Positions 1 to 7,361 of a DNA stretch of 64,000 bases are shown here, piece by piece (position 1 is the stretch's first letter; every line of letters begins with the position of its first letter). A program made the position numbers and the translations under genes. Below the pieces are notes generated by a model that did no database searches, had not been told where the DNA came from, and saw only the letters and a list, made by a program, of their open reading frames with translations. This DNA is from a virus. The stretch covers positions 1-64,000 of IMG/VR virus record IMGVR_UViG_3300034190_002878; one strand, written 5' to 3'.

Positions 1-434
1 TTGTCGTTGTGGATTGATACGCAAGTTTGAACTGCATGTGTCTCAAACGATGCGGCGCTCGTTCCTGTTGCACTTGAATTGTCGTTTAAAACTTTCAAAA
101 GAGTGCGGGAACTATTGTCTGATGAATCAGAAACAAGGTTTAGGATAGTTCCTGTCGTTAAGGCATCTGCTGAAATGTCGATAACATTAGCTGTCGTAAG
201 AGAGTCTGCTGTAATATCCAACACATCTTCGGTTGTAGCATCAGAAACTATATCCGTCAGGCCAGTAATGCTTACATTGTTAAGCGTGGCCGTGCCTGAC
301 GAGGCAAAGTTAATAACATCAACGGTATCTTCACCATACTTTTCAATCGCCGCTGCAATACGGGGGGCGAGAACGTTAAGTGATCTAAGAAACTCGTTTC
401 TAAATTCGGTTCCTACTAATTTACGATTGGACAT
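1..434 (-). CDS. Virion structural protein, N-terminal part (cut by window edge)
   Basis: An open frame begins with ATG at 434 and runs off the left end without a stop, giving about 144 residues. The start follows an AGGG ribosome-binding element 7 bases upstream. The N-terminus (MSNRKLVGTEFRNEF) is followed by short beta-rich repeats with recurring 'DIxSDA / DISADAL / NLVSDSSD' phrases, which resembles the repetitive region of phage fibre or head-fibre proteins. It lies downstream of two other putative structural genes in the head region. I do not recognise the family. A variant late-promoter element lies 28 bases upstream (462-469), suggesting late expression. The structural role is inferred from composition and context only. 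Confidence 0.6.
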   Translation of the reverse strand, partial: MSNRKLVGTEFRNEFLRSLNVLAPRIAAAIEKYGEDTVDVINFASSGTATLNNVSITGLTDIVSDATTEDVLDITADSLTTANVIDISADALTTGTILNLVSDSSDNSSRTLLKVLNDNSSATGTSAASFETHAVQTCVSIHND

Positions 435-461
435 ACAAAACCCTACTAACGATTACTGTAG

Positions 462-469
462 TAATTAGT
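462..469 (-). promoter_or_regulatory. Candidate late promoter element, variant ACTAATTA
   Basis: In the direction of the genes this reads ACTAATTAC, one base from the recurrent ACTATTTA element. It lies in the 52-base gap between the 192-residue gene and the partial gene at the left edge, 28 bases before that gene's ATG. Confidence 0.35.
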
Positions 470-486
470 CAGAAGATGAGTTAACT

Positions 487-1065
487 TTAGAAATTGGCAC
501 CAAATAGCGTGATGATGAATTTGCCTGCCGTGTAAGTCCCGCCAGAATTTGCGCCGGATCCGTTAGCTAAATACAGGAAGCGGCCACCAACAGATGAAGC
601 AGCATTAATATTTGTGTCAACTGCACTAACTTTATACATACCACCGGTATAGTCGCCTCCTGCCGCGATAAGGACAACCGAAGATCCTGAGCTATCGTAT
701 GTGGCGTCTTCAGCCAGCGAGACCGTGCTCACCACCAAATCAATGTCGGCAGTAGTGTTTGTTCCAGCAGGTGCTTCGACACAAGCCATTTCGACCTTGT
801 ATATCTTCCCAGTGTTAGCAAGTTCGGTTTTAGTGATAAAAGCGGCTGCGGCTCCGTCCTCACCGATAATATCCTTAACTGTACCAGAAACCACCAAGCC
901 TTCAAGATCAACAAGAATTGTTGTTATAATCTGGCCATTAATCTTTTGAATTTTAGTTTCAACTTTTGCAGCACCGTCAAAACCGGCACCTGCTGCGGTA
1001 GCGGTTGTAAAGCGAGATGTTTCCTCTCCTGCTAATATAGTTCTTGATGGCCTAAAGTTTCCCAT
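487..1065 (-). CDS. Putative virion structural protein (192 aa)
   Basis: ATG at 1065 follows an AGAGGT ribosome-binding site. The 192-residue product has no signal peptide or membrane segment. It is rich in Ala, Gly, Ser and Thr and looks mostly beta-stranded. Its C-terminal part holds the phrase RFLYLANGSG, which resembles RFYISNGSG in the preceding 180-residue protein, so the two may share a fold. It sits downstream of the prohead protease and scaffold-like genes, where T4-type phages place capsid genes. It is far too short for a gp23-type major capsid protein (about 500 residues). A decoration or head-completion role is possible but is an inference. Confidence 0.6.
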   Translation of the reverse strand: MGNFRPSRTILAGEETSRFTTATAAGAGFDGAAKVETKIQKINGQIITTILVDLEGLVVSGTVKDIIGEDGAAAAFITKTELANTGKIYKVEMACVEAPAGTNTTADIDLVVSTVSLAEDATYDSSGSSVVLIAAGGDYTGGMYKVSAVDTNINAASSVGGRFLYLANGSGANSGGTYTAGKFIITLFGANF

Positions 1066-1083
1066 TAATTAATTACCTCTGTA

Positions 1084-1626
1084 TTAACTTATGTCTTGAT
1101 GGTCTGTAATTCCTGATCCTGTCAAGTGGTACATCCGATCCGTAGAAATATTCGTTAGGTCAGCCATAACTTGATATGAGAGATCATCAACACCAGAGCC
1201 GTTTGAAATATAGAATCTCTTGCATTTAACATCAAAAGTTACGCTAGCAAATCCTGCGGGCACGGTGATAAAATGTAAGCCTGCAATTACATCATCAGCG
1301 GCTGCTATTGTTGTGCCACCAGATTGATCAAAATCACCGGGTTTTGTAATTGGGCTACCCGCTAAACTAGATCCACTTTGGAAATGAACTCTTAGATCTT
1401 CCCCGCTATTCACGTTATTGTTAATTACGGTAAACGACTTAGATACAAACGGAAACTCTACCATTTGAACCTTGTTATTGTCCAAGTTTGTTGAGCCTGT
1501 GATAAACGGATGCCCTGCAACCTGATATGATCCGACGCTGCGGATTCCGGGCGTGTTCCACCTGTGCTGATAACCAGTTGCGGTGCCCTGACCGTGATCA
1601 ACAATATATCCTGTTTTATCTCCCAT
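1084..1626 (-). CDS. Putative virion structural protein (180 aa)
   Basis: ATG at 1626 is preceded by GAGGAG. The 180-residue product is beta-rich and Gly/Ser/Thr-rich, with no transmembrane segment or known catalytic motif. The middle part (VQMVEFPFVSKSFTVINN, then GLHFITVPAGFASVTFDVKC) looks like a beta-sandwich. The phrase RFYISNGSG is echoed in the following 192-residue protein. An exact late-promoter element (1646-1653) lies 20 bases upstream, directly after the stop of the scaffold-like gene. This gene therefore probably heads its own late transcript with the 192-residue gene. No family recognised; structural role inferred from context. Confidence 0.6.
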   Translation of the reverse strand: MGDKTGYIVDHGQGTATGYQHRWNTPGIRSVGSYQVAGHPFITGSTNLDNNKVQMVEFPFVSKSFTVINNNVNSGEDLRVHFQSGSSLAGSPITKPGDFDQSGGTTIAAADDVIAGLHFITVPAGFASVTFDVKCKRFYISNGSGVDDLSYQVMADLTNISTDRMYHLTGSGITDHQDIS

Positions 1627-1645
1627 AATTCACTCCTCTTTCCTG

Positions 1646-1653
1646 TAAATAGT
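1646..1653 (-). promoter_or_regulatory. Candidate phage late promoter (ACTATTTAC)
   Basis: Reads ACTATTTAC on the minus strand. It begins immediately after the stop codon of the scaffold-like gene and ends 20 bases before the ATG of the 180-residue gene. Exact copy of the recurring element. Confidence 0.5.
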
Positions 1654-2085
1654 TTAGCCCATCAAAGCTTTCCAATTTTTTCCACCTAAAGCCATAATTC
1701 CTGAAATATCAACACCGGCATCATTGGGATCTTTGTTGCCTAGTGGACTCGCTGCTTGTGTTACGGACTGCTGTGGGGCTGCTGGTTTTGTGCCCTCAAA
1801 CAAGTCAATACCGTTATAGGCATCACTGCCAATCTGGTCTAGTAATTTTTGTTTGTAAGCATTTAGTTCTTTTGTTTTTCTTTCGGCCATTAGGTCGGCT
1901 TGGACGCTGTTCTCATTTGATAATTGTGGAACCAACTCTTCTTTGTTCTCAACAATAAATTGGTTACCCATGCCCTGTGCTACTTCTGATACGATATTAG
2001 ATAGTAGCCCCTCACGAAGTAATGTCTCTTGAACACACTCCTTTACAATAGGCATAATCATTTTCTTTAATTCTGAACGTTTCAT
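1654..2085 (-). CDS. Putative prohead scaffold/core protein (gp22-like position)
   Basis: This 143-residue protein lies directly downstream of the prohead protease, the position of scaffold gp22 in T4. It is mostly helical and charged, as scaffolds are, and has no catalytic motif. The N-terminus contains SELKKMIMPIVKE, a longer variant of the LKQIIKEE segment found in other proteins of this phage, and it too ends in an I/V-x-E site that a gp21-type protease could cut. The middle is acidic and Gln/Lys-rich; the C-terminus is Gly-rich (ALGGKNW). The start at 2085 has a weak AGAGAAA site. The assignment rests on gene order and composition, since sequence similarity to gp22 is not evident by eye. 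Confidence 0.55.
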   Translation of the reverse strand: MKRSELKKMIMPIVKECVQETLLREGLLSNIVSEVAQGMGNQFIVENKEELVPQLSNENSVQADLMAERKTKELNAYKQKLLDQIGSDAYNGIDLFEGTKPAAPQQSVTQAASPLGNKDPNDAGVDISGIMALGGKNWKALMG

Positions 2086-2091
2086 GTTTCT

Positions 2092-2706
2092 CTAGTCTCT
2101 CAAAATGTCGTTTAGTGATCTGTATAGTCTATCTGACTTTGTAAAGATATTTGGCTCCTTGTGTTCCATCATGCCTTTTTTAACGTGCATGAAAGCACCG
2201 GGGGTGGAGGGTTCCGAAACAAAGTCAAAACAGATTAGCTGAAAGTCGTCTTCTACAATTGTTTTGCCTCGTTCCTGTCGAACAGAGCCGAGGCCTCTTG
2301 ATGAAATACCAAGCGTGACGCCTGACTCTGCTAATTGTTGCAAAATCTTGCCAGATGGGGTGTTAAGGATCTCGACCTTGCCCATTAGAGCTTCGCCATC
2401 CCACCACATATCAATAACGAGGTGAGATGCATTTTTAAGGTTGATAACCGAATCATCAGGATGATCTAGCTCGCCAAGAGCCCTGCGCTCTCTAACAAGC
2501 TTCCAATAGTTCTCAACTTCACGCTGGAGAATATTTTTAGAGTAGACTCTACCATTGCCGTTTGGAGTATTATACTTCTGCATACAGCCTGTCATGTAGA
2601 ACTTTTTGCCCTCGGACATGTCTTTCTTTTCTTGTTCTGTCAGTAAGTCTTGGCAGACTCCCCCATCACATAGGGCATAGTATTCTCTTAAAAGTTGTTT
2701 TGCCAT
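2092..2706 (-). CDS. Prohead core protease (T4 gp21-like serine protease)
   Basis: Maturation protease that cleaves scaffold and internal proteins inside the prohead before DNA packaging. The 204-residue product has the family signature: an N-terminal segment with NTPNGNGRVYSKNIL (about residues 46-60), catalytic His in GELDHPDD (His82), and catalytic Ser in LGISSRGLG (Ser135 or 136), followed by DFVSEPSTPG. I placed the start at ATG 2706 because GGAG lies 6 bases upstream; an in-frame TTG at 2718 has no such site. It stands between a tagged core-like protein and the scaffold-like protein, as in T4. Its own N-terminus (AKQLLREY) loosely resembles the LKQIIKEE tag, which could reflect self-cleavage. 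Confidence 0.9.
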   Translation of the reverse strand: MAKQLLREYYALCDGGVCQDLLTEQEKKDMSEGKKFYMTGCMQKYNTPNGNGRVYSKNILQREVENYWKLVRERRALGELDHPDDSVINLKNASHLVIDMWWDGEALMGKVEILNTPSGKILQQLAESGVTLGISSRGLGSVRQERGKTIVEDDFQLICFDFVSEPSTPGAFMHVKKGMMEHKEPNIFTKSDRLYRSLNDILRD

Positions 2707-2726
2707 ATTAATCTCCAAATAAATTA

Positions 2727-2745
2727 ACGCGGGCGCTACCCGCGT
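2727..2745. other. Perfect GC-rich hairpin before the protease gene
   Basis: Seven-base-pair stem ACGCGGG / CCCGCGT with a 5-base loop, in the 97-base gap upstream of the prohead protease. It lacks a following run of T, so a simple intrinsic terminator is unlikely. It could modulate transcription or message stability between the core gene and the protease. Confidence 0.45.
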
Positions 2746-2748
2746 GAG

Positions 2749-2799
2749 TTAGGAACCGCTACAACAGCGTCGAACTTCTGGGATATTTCTACGTCGCAT
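2749..2799 (-). CDS. Possible 16-residue microprotein
   Basis: A short open frame, MRRRNIPEVRRCCSGS, starts at ATG 2799. It is preceded by a strong AAAGGAG site whose spacing to the ATG is 6 bases and which overlaps the stop of the 292-residue gene. It ends just before the 2727-2745 hairpin. The product would be very basic, with five Arg and two adjacent Cys. The strong ribosome-binding site makes translation plausible, but the peptide could instead be a leader for the protease gene. No family known. Confidence 0.35.
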   Translation of the reverse strand: MRRRNIPEVRRCCSGS

Positions 2800-2802
2800 T
2801 GT

Positions 2803-3681
2803 TTACTCCTTTGTTAATCCTGCAATCTGAGCGAATCTCGCTACCAATTGCTCACTGATTACGCCCTTTGGGCTGTTCTCTACGGACTCGTTAACTTCTT
2901 CTCTCTTAAGTCGAGCATCAGCAACCTTGACTTTATTCTTCTTTAGAAGTTTAATAATAATTGTTTTTGCCGCCTTCTTTTGTTCAGGATCTGCGATCTG
3001 CTCAATTGCTTGCAAAGTCTTCTCTAGTGAGATCTCTCTACGAGCGGCTTCCTCCAACACATCAAAGCCAGCGGCTGACAAGTCTGATTTAAGGCCCTTT
3101 AGAATGCGACCCATATCCTTTCCTCTAATACCGGCTCGTGACATCTGGGATTGCACACCTTGGCCACCCTTGCCTTTGAAAACGCTGATTTTTGGCTTCT
3201 CACTAGCTGGGGGCTCGGGTGCCCCAACATCAACGTCATCAGGTCCGGCATCGGGGGTTGCAGGTGTAGCCCCTGACCTAGCAGCGTCACGGGCGGCACG
3301 GGCAGCGGCATTAGCTGCTGATCGTCTTGCTGTTGCGGAGTCTCCCGAACCTGTAGGCGCTGCGGCTGGCTCGGTTGGCTCGGAAACATTAATGCTTTGT
3401 AGGTTTTGGATTGCAGAATCAAGCGCAGCTTTAAATTCTTCACTCTCTTCAAAATCGGCTGCACTGGCCTTTAGTTTTTCAAGGGCAGCTAGAGATCTTT
3501 TGACCGTGCTAGCTTTTACGGTATCATACTTGCCACTTTTAAATCTTTTGCCAGTTCCCGATACTGCCCTCTTAACACCACCGAAGGTGCCTCGGATTGC
3601 GTCCATAACAGACTCATCTAGGCCTTCTTGCTCAATAGATTCGACAATAATTTGTTTTAATTCGCTTTCAGAGATTTTCAT
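2803..3681 (-). CDS. Putative prohead core protein with N-terminal capsid-targeting-like tag
   Basis: ATG at 3681 follows AAAGGAA. The 292-residue product starts MKISESELKQIIVESIEQE, a member of the LKQII-x-E N-terminal family seen elsewhere in the window, with IIVE as a probable protease site. After it come a basic region, a long Ala/Arg-rich low-complexity stretch and a Pro/Asp-rich linker (roughly residues 95-170), then a helical C-terminal domain (about 190-250) rich in Lys and Leu. It lies just upstream of the gp21-like protease, where T4 encodes the small core proteins gp67 and gp68. A role as an internal core or scaffold component is inferred from tag, composition and position. Confidence 0.6.
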   Translation of the reverse strand: MKISESELKQIIVESIEQEGLDESVMDAIRGTFGGVKRAVSGTGKRFKSGKYDTVKASTVKRSLAALEKLKASAADFEESEEFKAALDSAIQNLQSINVSEPTEPAAAPTGSGDSATARRSAANAAARAARDAARSGATPATPDAGPDDVDVGAPEPPASEKPKISVFKGKGGQGVQSQMSRAGIRGKDMGRILKGLKSDLSAAGFDVLEEAARREISLEKTLQAIEQIADPEQKKAAKTIIIKLLKKNKVKVADARLKREEVNESVENSPKGVISEQLVARFAQIAGLTKE

Positions 3682-3683
3682 TA

Positions 3684-3992
3684 TTAATGTTCCTTTGATA
3701 CCCGAAGGCCTTCGTCATTTACAATCATAGATAAAAAATATGATGTCCCAGAACCTACACACCCACAAATAAGGAAATTTGCTAAGGTGTAGTCAAAAGT
3801 AAATAGTTCCGTCCACTCGTTTATGGCAAATAAAAACCATCCAGCATGAAAGCCAAAGCAAAGTGTACAATTAAATAACTTACCAAAACCACCAAGCCAC
3901 TCTTTGCTTGGGCGTATTCTATTAAAAATGCTTGCATACACGACAAGATAAGTCAAGCCGTAGCAAGCGAGCATAAACCATAGTAATTCCAT
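3684..3992 (-). CDS. DUF1360-like small membrane protein
   Basis: A 102-residue integral membrane protein with three likely membrane segments: residues 2-20, about 45-58 and about 70-88. The phrase NCTLCFGFHAGW (about residues 41-52) matches the C-x-x-C-x-G-F-x-x-G pattern of the DUF1360 family, whose function is unknown. ATG at 3992 has AGAGGT upstream. A membrane protein within the head-assembly operon, between two cytoplasmic head-region genes, is notable; T4 prohead assembly starts at the inner membrane, so a membrane-anchoring role is conceivable but speculative. An exact ACTATTTA element occurs inside this gene at 3800-3807 and may be a chance match. Confidence 0.65.
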   Translation of the reverse strand: MELLWFMLACYGLTYLVVYASIFNRIRPSKEWLGGFGKLFNCTLCFGFHAGWFLFAINEWTELFTFDYTLANFLICGCVGSGTSYFLSMIVNDEGLRVSKEH

Positions 3993-4000
3993 ACTAACCT

Positions 4001-4558
4001 CTATTCATATGTATATGATTGATAATAAGGGCCGTAATTATAGCCCGGTCGTAGAGTGCCCTTTGTTTCTTCATGTGGCACTTCGCCCAACTCTGTTGAG
4101 TCCTCATCTGATGGATCTGTAAGCCTGTCTGCCTGCAACTCTTCGAAATCTTCGACAAATTCAAAGTAGGGGCGTTCGGAGTCAATCCAATTCTCAATGT
4201 TAACAATTGCTAATCTAACATTGTTAAACTCAGAGGACGGAAGCAGTTCAGCTTGAAGTGAGCCATAAATTGAGCCGCCTACTACAGAGTCAATCTGAAT
4301 CATGCCGCGCTTCATTAAAAACTTAAAGAGCCTATCCTGCGCTCCGTATACAACCTCTGACATTATATCTTTAGGAAACGCAACAATCTTCTGCTTCTTC
4401 TTCATAATAATGATATCAATATCAGCATGATCAAAGATCATCAAATCCCCGTCCATGGTCTTTCTAATATTTAGGTTGACACTTACCGCAGGCTTGTCTT
4501 CGGGAGCTACAACAGGCTCCACTTCTTGCTCATCACCGATTTTAATTGATACTGGCAT
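4001..4558 (-). CDS. Conserved-type head-region protein of unknown function (185 aa)
   Basis: The 185-residue acidic protein has no membrane segment. Residues about 25-120 look like a mixed alpha/beta domain (LMIFDHADIDIIIMKKKQ, then KRGMIQIDSVVGGSIYGSL). The last 50 residues are acidic and then Tyr/Gly-rich (YNYGPYYQSYTYE). Its start overlaps the stop of the 274-residue gene by one base, indicating translational coupling in the portal-to-protease operon. I do not recognise a family. The location suggests a role in head assembly. Confidence 0.6.
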   Translation of the reverse strand: MPVSIKIGDEQEVEPVVAPEDKPAVSVNLNIRKTMDGDLMIFDHADIDIIIMKKKQKIVAFPKDIMSEVVYGAQDRLFKFLMKRGMIQIDSVVGGSIYGSLQAELLPSSEFNNVRLAIVNIENWIDSERPYFEFVEDFEELQADRLTDPSDEDSTELGEVPHEETKGTLRPGYNYGPYYQSYTYE

Positions 4559-5382
4559 TATTCTTTAGCTTCCTTTATAAGTTTTTGAATCTTCAGCACT
4601 TTGGTAACCATCTGGTTGTCCACCTTTGTTTTGCCGAACGACTCTAAAAGAGCGTGCAGTTCTTTGAACTTGTTTTGTAGGTCTACATCAGTGGAGACAT
4701 CTTTCTGCTCTAGAATAGATTCAAGCTCACCTTTCAATCGTGATACCTCTTCATTAAGGTACGCCTTTAGTTCAAGACCGTTGTCTGTAAATGATAGAAT
4801 ATACTTGTTTAGTAATTGCTGCTGGCCTTCAGTGATAGACTCTGAGTATTTATTGTTATAATTGGTGATGAACGTCTTGAGTGTAAGATTGTTAACATGC
4901 GGCATATCCTTAACCACAGCATCTTTTGTCTTGGCCACCATATTGGACAATACTCTACGCTCTAGCAAAATTAGCTCCTTAGTGGAGCTTTGATTTAAGA
5001 AAATCTGGTAGATTGTTGCTAGGCTCTTGTAGTTTGGCACAAAGTTGTTAAATGTTTCTTTTCCAATTGCCTTGTTGATTTCTGTGATAAGCTCGGTTTG
5101 TAAATTAAAAATCTCTTTACGATCCATATTGTGGAAATCTTTCTTTGACTCCATCAATAATCTTTCGGCTGTATACAAGTCTACACCGCTTGTCTCATTG
5201 AGATCTCTGTAGATTCTAAGCTCTTGGCCAAGAGGAGTTCTAGAATTAAAATACTTCTTCATTGTTTTAACAATAAAGTTCTTTCTTTCAATGTCTTTGT
5301 CTACAACTGCTTTTGTTAGTTCTTTAATTAATGTTTCATACAAAAAAGCGGTATTTCTTTTTTTATTGTGTCTGAATTTCAT
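4558..5382 (-). CDS. Helical head-region protein of unknown function (274 aa)
   Basis: The protein is 274 residues long and mostly alpha-helical, with many Lys, Glu and Leu and probable coiled coil in residues 200-270. The N-terminus is basic (MKFRHNKKRNTAFLYETLIK). There is no catalytic motif or membrane segment. It begins 20 bases inside the 3' end of the portal gene and ends overlapping the next gene, so it is part of the portal operon. I do not recognise the family with certainty. A scaffold or portal-associated assembly role is an inference from composition and position. Confidence 0.6.
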   Translation of the reverse strand: MKFRHNKKRNTAFLYETLIKELTKAVVDKDIERKNFIVKTMKKYFNSRTPLGQELRIYRDLNETSGVDLYTAERLLMESKKDFHNMDRKEIFNLQTELITEINKAIGKETFNNFVPNYKSLATIYQIFLNQSSTKELILLERRVLSNMVAKTKDAVVKDMPHVNNLTLKTFITNYNNKYSESITEGQQQLLNKYILSFTDNGLELKAYLNEEVSRLKGELESILEQKDVSTDVDLQNKFKELHALLESFGKTKVDNQMVTKVLKIQKLIKEAKE

Positions 5383-7357
5383 TTTTCTTTAGCTCCGAAT
5401 TTTCTAAGTTTTCAATTAATCTGGTGACCTCGTAATTGAGATTGTGAATCTTTTTCTCTTCGAGTAAATCCCTTTCCTCATAACTAGATTCCTCGCCCTC
5501 AAACATCCCTTTAGATAGTTCTCCTAGCCCACCAGTGCCGGTAAATCCGGGGAAAATCTTTCTAGTATCGCCAACATTTGTGTTTGCCTGCGAGGCACGG
5601 TGACGTTTCACCGCCCCAGCTTGTCTGCGATCACGATTATCTTTGACCGGACGGTATTCTTTGCCCTTGGCTTGGGGCTCTAAGCTTTTTTGCGTTGGCT
5701 TATCCTCACGACGGCCCGGTGGTGGAGTTGCTAGTAGAACATCCTCTGGTTCGTCAGCCGGGGCTTCAGGGGCTGCTGGCTCGTCTCCTCCGAGGTCTCC
5801 TCCAAGGTCTCCTCCAAGGTCTCCTCCAAGATCGCCCCCTAGATCCCCGCCAAGGTCGCCACCTGCGTCACCACCAAGCCCTGCAAGACCAGCGGACTCT
5901 TCTGCTACAGCCTCTGCAACCGCTGCTAGCTGTGCATCAAACTTACGATCATAGAATAGCTCTCTCTGGTTTCGTAAGAATTCTTCATCAGACATACTGA
6001 ATAGATGTTCGGAAATCCAGCGGCGTGAGAAGAAGCCTTCTGTAGCAGCGCCTGCGACGGCGAACTTCTTATCCCAGTGCTCAAGTTCTTGCAGCTCTGC
6101 GATCTTAGATGGGTTATTGAGATGCAACTTAAAGTTAATTAAATCATCGCCACGAAACCCTAATGTGTACAGATGGACGATTCCAATCTTCTCCAGCTCT
6201 GATACAACAGAACGCTGTAATCTTTGAATTGTTCTGGCGAATCGAATATCTTTTTGAGCAAGTGTTGTCTTATCTTCGTCCGAGCCCTCGCCTCTTGATA
6301 GATAAGAAGCTGGGATCTTAAGGGCTGCAAATAATTTATCTCGTAAATACTTAACGTCGTCAATGTCACCAGTGAACTGTCCACCGGGTAGTGTCTCGAC
6401 TCTGGAGCTTGTGCCGCCTCTTTGTGGAATATAGATATCTTCTTCAACAGAAAGTGGATTATATCGAAGATCAACACGCCCAGTGCCTTCGTCAACAATA
6501 GAATTGCGTTTCATTTGAGTCATGACTTTCTGCATGTATTGCTCGACTTCGTTTGGAGGGATCGCGCCGACGTCAACATAATACACACGACGCTCTGGTG
6601 ACCGTACAATACGGTAAGCCATCATTGCGTCCTCTAGAAGACTTAGCTGCCTCCAGATTCGACGTGAGGACTCTAACACAGATGTGCCGTATGGGGCATG
6701 CTTATCGTTGCCCAAGATTCTAAAGTGTGCCATTTGCCAGTTTTCAAGTGTTAGACCAGCAGTGTTCCATTGAAATTGCACATAATCAGCGTTGGTTGGA
6801 TCTTCGCCCTCCAACCTTTCAACTTCTTGAATTGGTAGCCCGATGCTACTTCTAATTCCAGCGTTGTCATCGACATCTAAATATAGGAAAAAATCTCCGT
6901 ATTTACACATGGAGCGGCACCACCCAAACAAGTTGAACTCGATATTGAGCACATCGTGGTATAAACTGTGTAGTAGAGCTTTAATTTCTTCGTTAGAACA
7001 CTTAATGCCGAGCATCGGTTGCAAGGCTGAATGTGTAGTCATTTCGTCAGCATAGATGTCTAGTGCTGACGCAATTTCTGGTGTGTACTCCATCTGATCA
7101 AAGTCCACATACCGCTCTGTACGGTTATGGCCTGATACCAAGGACGGCTGCATGTTGCCAAGTGAATTATAGTTACTCTTTTTGAACTCTTGCCCACTCG
7201 CTGAAACAAACCGGGTGGCAAACCTGTCAAGCTGATGGCGACGGAGGCGACGGCCTGTTTGGCTTCTACGATTAACGATTGGTCCAGAAAGTAGCTTAGT
7301 TAAAGATTTAAAAAGCTCCGATCTTGGGTTTCTAGTATTTCTTGAGTTTCTAGCCAT
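5363..7357 (-). CDS. Portal vertex protein (T4 gp20-like)
   Basis: Forms the dodecameric ring through which DNA is packaged and ejected, and to which the terminase docks. The 664-residue product has gp20-type features: a basic N-terminus, then YTPEIASALDIYADE (about residues 92-106), a central region with YRIVRSPERRVYYVDVG and the KKSxxxE-like helical stem region, and KIPASYLSRGEGSDEDKTTL (about 341-360). It follows the terminase directly, as expected. Unusually, the C-terminal region carries an acidic Gly-Asp-Leu repeat (residues about 493-524), a Pro/Ala linker and a charged tail, making it longer than T4 gp20 (about 524 residues). ATG at 7357 is the only sensible start. Confidence 0.92.
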   Translation of the reverse strand: MARNSRNTRNPRSELFKSLTKLLSGPIVNRRSQTGRRLRRHQLDRFATRFVSASGQEFKKSNYNSLGNMQPSLVSGHNRTERYVDFDQMEYTPEIASALDIYADEMTTHSALQPMLGIKCSNEEIKALLHSLYHDVLNIEFNLFGWCRSMCKYGDFFLYLDVDDNAGIRSSIGLPIQEVERLEGEDPTNADYVQFQWNTAGLTLENWQMAHFRILGNDKHAPYGTSVLESSRRIWRQLSLLEDAMMAYRIVRSPERRVYYVDVGAIPPNEVEQYMQKVMTQMKRNSIVDEGTGRVDLRYNPLSVEEDIYIPQRGGTSSRVETLPGGQFTGDIDDVKYLRDKLFAALKIPASYLSRGEGSDEDKTTLAQKDIRFARTIQRLQRSVVSELEKIGIVHLYTLGFRGDDLINFKLHLNNPSKIAELQELEHWDKKFAVAGAATEGFFSRRWISEHLFSMSDEEFLRNQRELFYDRKFDAQLAAVAEAVAEESAGLAGLGGDAGGDLGGDLGGDLGGDLGGDLGGDLGGDEPAAPEAPADEPEDVLLATPPPGRREDKPTQKSLEPQAKGKEYRPVKDNRDRRQAGAVKRHRASQANTNVGDTRKIFPGFTGTGGLGELSKGMFEGEESSYEERDLLEEKKIHNLNYEVTRLIENLENSELKKNEIQTQ
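5785..5880 (-). repeat. 12-base tandem repeat encoding (GGDL)n in the portal gene
   Basis: Eight consecutive 12-base units (consensus on the plus strand CTCCTCCAAGGT) encode repeated Gly-Gly-Asp-Leu. The first four units are nearly identical and the last four have diverged, suggesting expansion by slippage. The repeat stays in frame and would form a flexible acidic segment. Confidence 0.9.
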
Positions 7358-7361
7358 CTAT

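Noticed and set aside
487-1626. Major capsid protein
   Set aside because: The position downstream of protease and scaffold would fit, but both products are under 200 residues and lack gp23/HK97-fold features by eye.
2927-3730. 267-residue open frame on the plus strand
   Set aside because: It is the antisense shadow of the 292-residue tagged protein, rich in Ser/Ala/Pro from complementary codons, with no ribosome-binding site and no family features.
5785-5880. Possible CRISPR-like repeat
   Set aside because: The units are 12 bases, contiguous, without spacers and in frame with the portal gene.
5643-6000. Plus-strand open frames with SPPR repeats opposite the portal gene
   Set aside because: The repetition comes from the 12-base tandem repeat encoding GGDL on the minus strand; no other gene lies on the plus strand.
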